Assembly: GCA_903918705.1 (NCBI GenBank)
Contig: CAIXFP010000093.1
Coordinates: forward strand, 1-8,512
Length of the DNA stretch: 8,512 nt
Direction: 5' to 3'
DNA from: an uncultured Pseudomonadota bacterium
GTDB taxonomy: Bacteria; Pseudomonadota; Gammaproteobacteria; Burkholderiales; Thiobacillaceae
Notes under the pieces: generated by a model
Seen by the model: the letters and a program-made list of their open reading frames with translations, nothing else
The model's database searches: none
Told to the model about the DNA's origin: nothing
Translations under genes and position numbers: made by a program
In this document: positions 7,248-8,512 of the stretch, in pieces
How positions within the stretch are numbered: position 1 is the stretch's first letter
How the letters are laid out: each line of letters begins with the position of its first letter

Positions 7248-7263
7248 AGCAAAATTCGTGCCA
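7248..7263 (-). promoter_or_regulatory. Sigma-54 (RpoN) -24/-12 promoter of the PEP-CTERM gene
   Basis: Read on the minus strand the sequence is TGGCACG-AATT-TTGCT, an exact match to the consensus TGGCACG-N4-TTGCW, with the GG and GC dinucleotides 10 bp apart as required. Transcription would start near 7237, leaving a leader of about 48 nt that contains the AAAGG ribosome-binding site. Sigma-54 control through PrsK/PrsR-type regulators is known for PEP-CTERM genes in floc-forming betaproteobacteria, which supports the call. Expression would need an ATP-dependent enhancer-binding protein. Confidence 0.85.
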
Positions 7264-7268
7264 TCTTA

Positions 7269-7286
7269 TGATGTGGCTATACATCA
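7269..7286. promoter_or_regulatory. Inverted repeat just upstream of the sigma-54 core promoter
   Basis: TGATGT-N6-ACATCA is a perfect 6-bp inverted repeat with a 6-nt spacer, lying roughly 32-49 bp upstream of the predicted start site. It could be an operator or accessory factor site for the glycine-rich gene. Its nearness to the polymerase footprint makes it a less likely enhancer than the repeat at 7312-7342. Confidence 0.3.
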
Positions 7287-7311
7287 ATGAGTTACAAAAG
7301 CACATGGATGG

Positions 7312-7342
7312 GTGTGTAAATTATCCCGACATATTTACTCAC
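7312..7342. promoter_or_regulatory. Candidate enhancer (UAS) for the sigma-54 promoter
   Basis: GTGTGTAAAT (7312-7321) and ATTTACTCAC (7333-7342) form an inverted repeat matching at 9 of 10 positions with an 11-nt spacer. Its centre is about 90 bp upstream of the predicted sigma-54 start site, within the usual range for an enhancer-binding protein such as a PrsR-type activator. The assignment rests on position and symmetry only. Confidence 0.45.
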
Positions 7343-7631
7343 GCTCTGGCGCGATCGACATGTGGCGCCTAGCTTCTCCTTGGATTGGGTGCGTCCACTC
7401 GAAGCCAGAAGTAGCGGTTGTGGGCGGACAGCCGCAATGCGGCAACCTTGACAGACCGGTATGGCCGAGGACTTGTCGCTCGCCCTCTCCCGACCAACTG
7501 GCTGGTGTCGTCGACCGCCATCATGACGGGCGCCGATTCCGTATGCCGGCGACGATGGCCGCGTCCACCACTTCCATGGTTTTTGCCGGGCCATGCTAGG
7601 GAATGCAGCTGTCCACTTCATCCGATAGGGT
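7343..7631. other. 289-bp stretch with no convincing gene
   Basis: This stretch lies between the enhancer-like repeat of the glycine-rich gene and the HppA remnant. An open frame on the minus strand (7292-7621) spans it, but its translation is Arg/Pro/Trp-rich, resembles no family I know, and would run through the inverted repeat at 7312-7342. The part next to the HppA remnant may be more decayed HppA sequence, since one plus-strand frame near 7543-7593 reads ATMAASTTSMVFAG, faintly like an HppA membrane segment. That resemblance is too weak to annotate. Confidence 0.45.
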
Positions 7632-7859
7632 GTAGCGGGGGCCTTAATCTACTCGCTGATCCTGGGCGGTTTCGCCATCATTGCTTCCATCGTCGGCACC
7701 TACTTCGTCAAGACTCGTGAAGGCGGCAAGATCATGAGCGCCCTGTATCGCGGTCTGATCGTCTCCGGTGGCCTCGCCGCCGTGGCCTGCTACCCCATTA
7801 CCACCTACATGATGAAGGAAGGCGTGATGATCGCCGGCCTCGGCGTGTCGATGAAGACC
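7632..7859 (+). pseudogene. hppA: Internal fragment of a membrane proton-translocating pyrophosphatase (HppA)
   Basis: About 76 codons translate to a block starting GALIYSLILGGFAIIASIVG, continuing TYFVKTREGGKIMSALYRGL and ending IVSGGLAAVACYPITTYMM plus a short tail. This matches the HppA region containing YPLVLGGVSIIASIIGTFFVK and IMxALYKG, two transmembrane helices joined by a short cytosolic loop. HppA couples pyrophosphate hydrolysis to proton (or sodium) export and is normally about 670-700 residues, so this is roughly a tenth of it. The in-frame codon at 7626-7628 is TAG, and homology stops at about 7859 where a REP-like palindrome begins. None of the catalytic pyrophosphate-binding motifs is present. 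The fragment reads cleanly in one frame with no internal stop, suggesting recent deposition. It is almost certainly non-functional; an ATG at 7734 lets the frame run to 8030 but past 7860 it reads into the repeat. Confidence 0.75.
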
Positions 7860-7886
7860 GGAGGCCGGGTTAGCCGGCGTAACCCG
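7860..7886 (+). repeat. REP-like palindrome with GGAG head
   Basis: The 7-bp perfect stem CGGGTTA/TAACCCG (7866-7872 and 7880-7886) encloses the loop GCCGGCG. GGAG at 7860-7863 precedes the stem, like the GTAG/GGAG tetranucleotide at the foot of REP elements handled by RAYT (TnpA-REP) transposases. It begins exactly where the HppA homology ends. Copy number cannot be judged from one window. Confidence 0.5.
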
Positions 7887-7933
7887 ACCAGCCGCCTACG
7901 CCCTGTTGGTGAAGGCAGCCGAGTAGTCGAGCC

Positions 7934-7955
7934 GGGTGCTGCGCACTGCGCACCC
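7934..7955 (-). repeat. Second REP-like palindrome at the 3' end of the rightmost gene
   Basis: GGGTGC (7934-7939) and GCACCC (7950-7955) form a 6-bp stem around a 10-nt, partly self-complementary loop. On the minus strand the unit is preceded by ATAG, similar to a REP head. It starts at the TAG stop of the leftward gene. Together with the palindrome at 7860-7886 it makes a BIME-like pair about 50 bp apart. It lacks a T-run, so a role as intrinsic terminator is doubtful. Confidence 0.4.
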
Positions 7956-8512
7956 TATGCGCAAGCCGGTGTCTCCGTGCCCAGCCAGAATCCCAGGTTT
8001 TTTTCCAGGAATTCGTCCCAGGGCATGTAGTGGGAGCCGTCGCAGGAGAAGGTCAATCCTACCAGTCCGTTGAACAGGTTGAGGGACCCGGAGCGCAGGT
8101 ACAGGGTTTCGTCCATGAAGCGCAGGTCGCGGAAGCAGCGGAAGATTTTCGCGATGGCCGCAGCCGGCACGATGGCCTTGTCCGGGTAGGGATGGCGCGG
8201 GTAGGCCAGGCACAGGTTGGGGTCGGACAGGTCGGCAAAGCCGTGGATGCGGTAGCTGTAGGGGTCGTCCAGCATCCACAGGGTGGCGCGGGAACTGGAG
8301 AAGTGCAGCTTGCCGTGATAGACGCCATGCACGGTCATCAACTCGGTGATCAGGGCGAGGATGGCGTCGATGTGCTGGTCCATCAGGCTGTTGACCCGTT
8401 CCTGGTGGAACAGGCCGGCGCGAATGGCCGGGTCGCCGCGCATCTGCATCCACTCGCCGGGCTGGGCGTAGAGGGCCTGGGTGGCGGGCAGTTCGCGCAG
8501 GTCGAAGTCGGC
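7955..8512 (-). CDS. Unrecognised protein, 5' end outside window
   Basis: 185 codons of a leftward gene are visible and the frame is open through the right edge. The first visible residues are ADFDLRELPATQALYAQPGE, so the ATG at 8449 is internal. I do not recognise the family. The translation looks like a real soluble protein: balanced composition, no long hydrophobic segment, aromatic-rich stretches such as SRATLWMLDDPYSYRIHGFADL and YMPWDEFLEKNLGFWLG, a helical-looking N-terminal part (HQERVNSLMDQHIDAILALI) and one Cys in GLTFSCDGSHY. High third-position GC supports this frame over the Arg/Pro-rich overlapping frames at 7896-8453 and 8059-8328. The TAG stop falls on the edge of a REP-like palindrome. 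Nothing else nearby on this strand indicates its role; no function is proposed. Confidence 0.75.
   Translation of the reverse strand, partial: ADFDLRELPATQALYAQPGEWMQMRGDPAIRAGLFHQERVNSLMDQHIDAILALITELMTVHGVYHGKLHFSSSRATLWMLDDPYSYRIHGFADLSDPNLCLAYPRHPYPDKAIVPAAAIAKIFRCFRDLRFMDETLYLRSGSLNLFNGLVGLTFSCDGSHYMPWDEFLEKNLGFWLGTETPACA

Noticed and set aside
7292..7621. 109-codon minus-strand open frame upstream of the sigma-54 promoter
   Set aside because: No family resemblance, Arg/Pro-rich, and it overlaps the inverted repeat at 7312-7342.
7734..8030. Plus-strand open frame starting inside the HppA fragment
   Set aside because: Only its first third is HppA-like; the rest reads through the REP-like repeats and antisense to the rightmost gene.
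7896..8453. Overlapping 185-codon minus-strand frame
   Set aside because: Its Arg/Pro/Gly-rich translation is a shadow of the frame 7955-8512, which has better composition and extends past the window edge.

Overview
This 8.5-kb window looks like chromosome from a GC-rich Gram-negative bacterium, most likely a betaproteobacterium of the Rhodocyclales type. That placement is inferred from a LamB-family outer-membrane porin, a C-terminal PEP-CTERM sorting signal, a consensus sigma-54 promoter and REP-like palindromes. No rRNA or other phylogenetic marker is present, so it is not proven.

Positions 1-5351 hold a sugar-uptake and sugar-sensing cluster. Three genes read leftward in probable operon order: a LamB-type porin, a ribose-type sugar-binding lipoprotein, and a large hybrid sensor histidine kinase that runs off the left edge just as its receiver domain begins. 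A ribokinase gene diverges from them across a 91-bp AT-rich spacer. The likely scheme is that sugar enters through the porin, is bound by the lipoprotein, is sensed by the kinase and is phosphorylated in the cytoplasm. No ABC permease or ATPase gene is visible. The arrangement recalls LuxP/LuxQ, where a ribose-binding homologue presents its ligand to a hybrid kinase. The porin and the ribokinase are each broken by what looks like one missing base in a short A/T run, so this is either sequence error or a decaying locus.

Positions 5352-6196 have no convincing gene. They hold a MITE-like element of about 236 bp with 15-bp imperfect terminal inverted repeats, internal degenerate repeats, a perfect 14-bp palindrome and an 8-bp-stem hairpin.

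Positions 6197-7342 are a self-contained unit: a secreted, very glycine-rich PEP-CTERM protein resembling the glycine-rich domain of ALK/LTK receptors. It is preceded by a full-consensus sigma-54 promoter and, further upstream, by an inverted repeat placed where an enhancer-binding protein would bind. This fits the known RpoN-linked control of PEP-CTERM genes.

Positions 7343-8512 look like a patchwork: no gene, then an orphan internal piece (about 76 codons) of a membrane proton-pumping pyrophosphatase (HppA), then two REP-like palindromes, then the 3' part of an unrecognised leftward gene that enters from the right edge. I see no tRNA, rRNA, CRISPR array or intact transposase.
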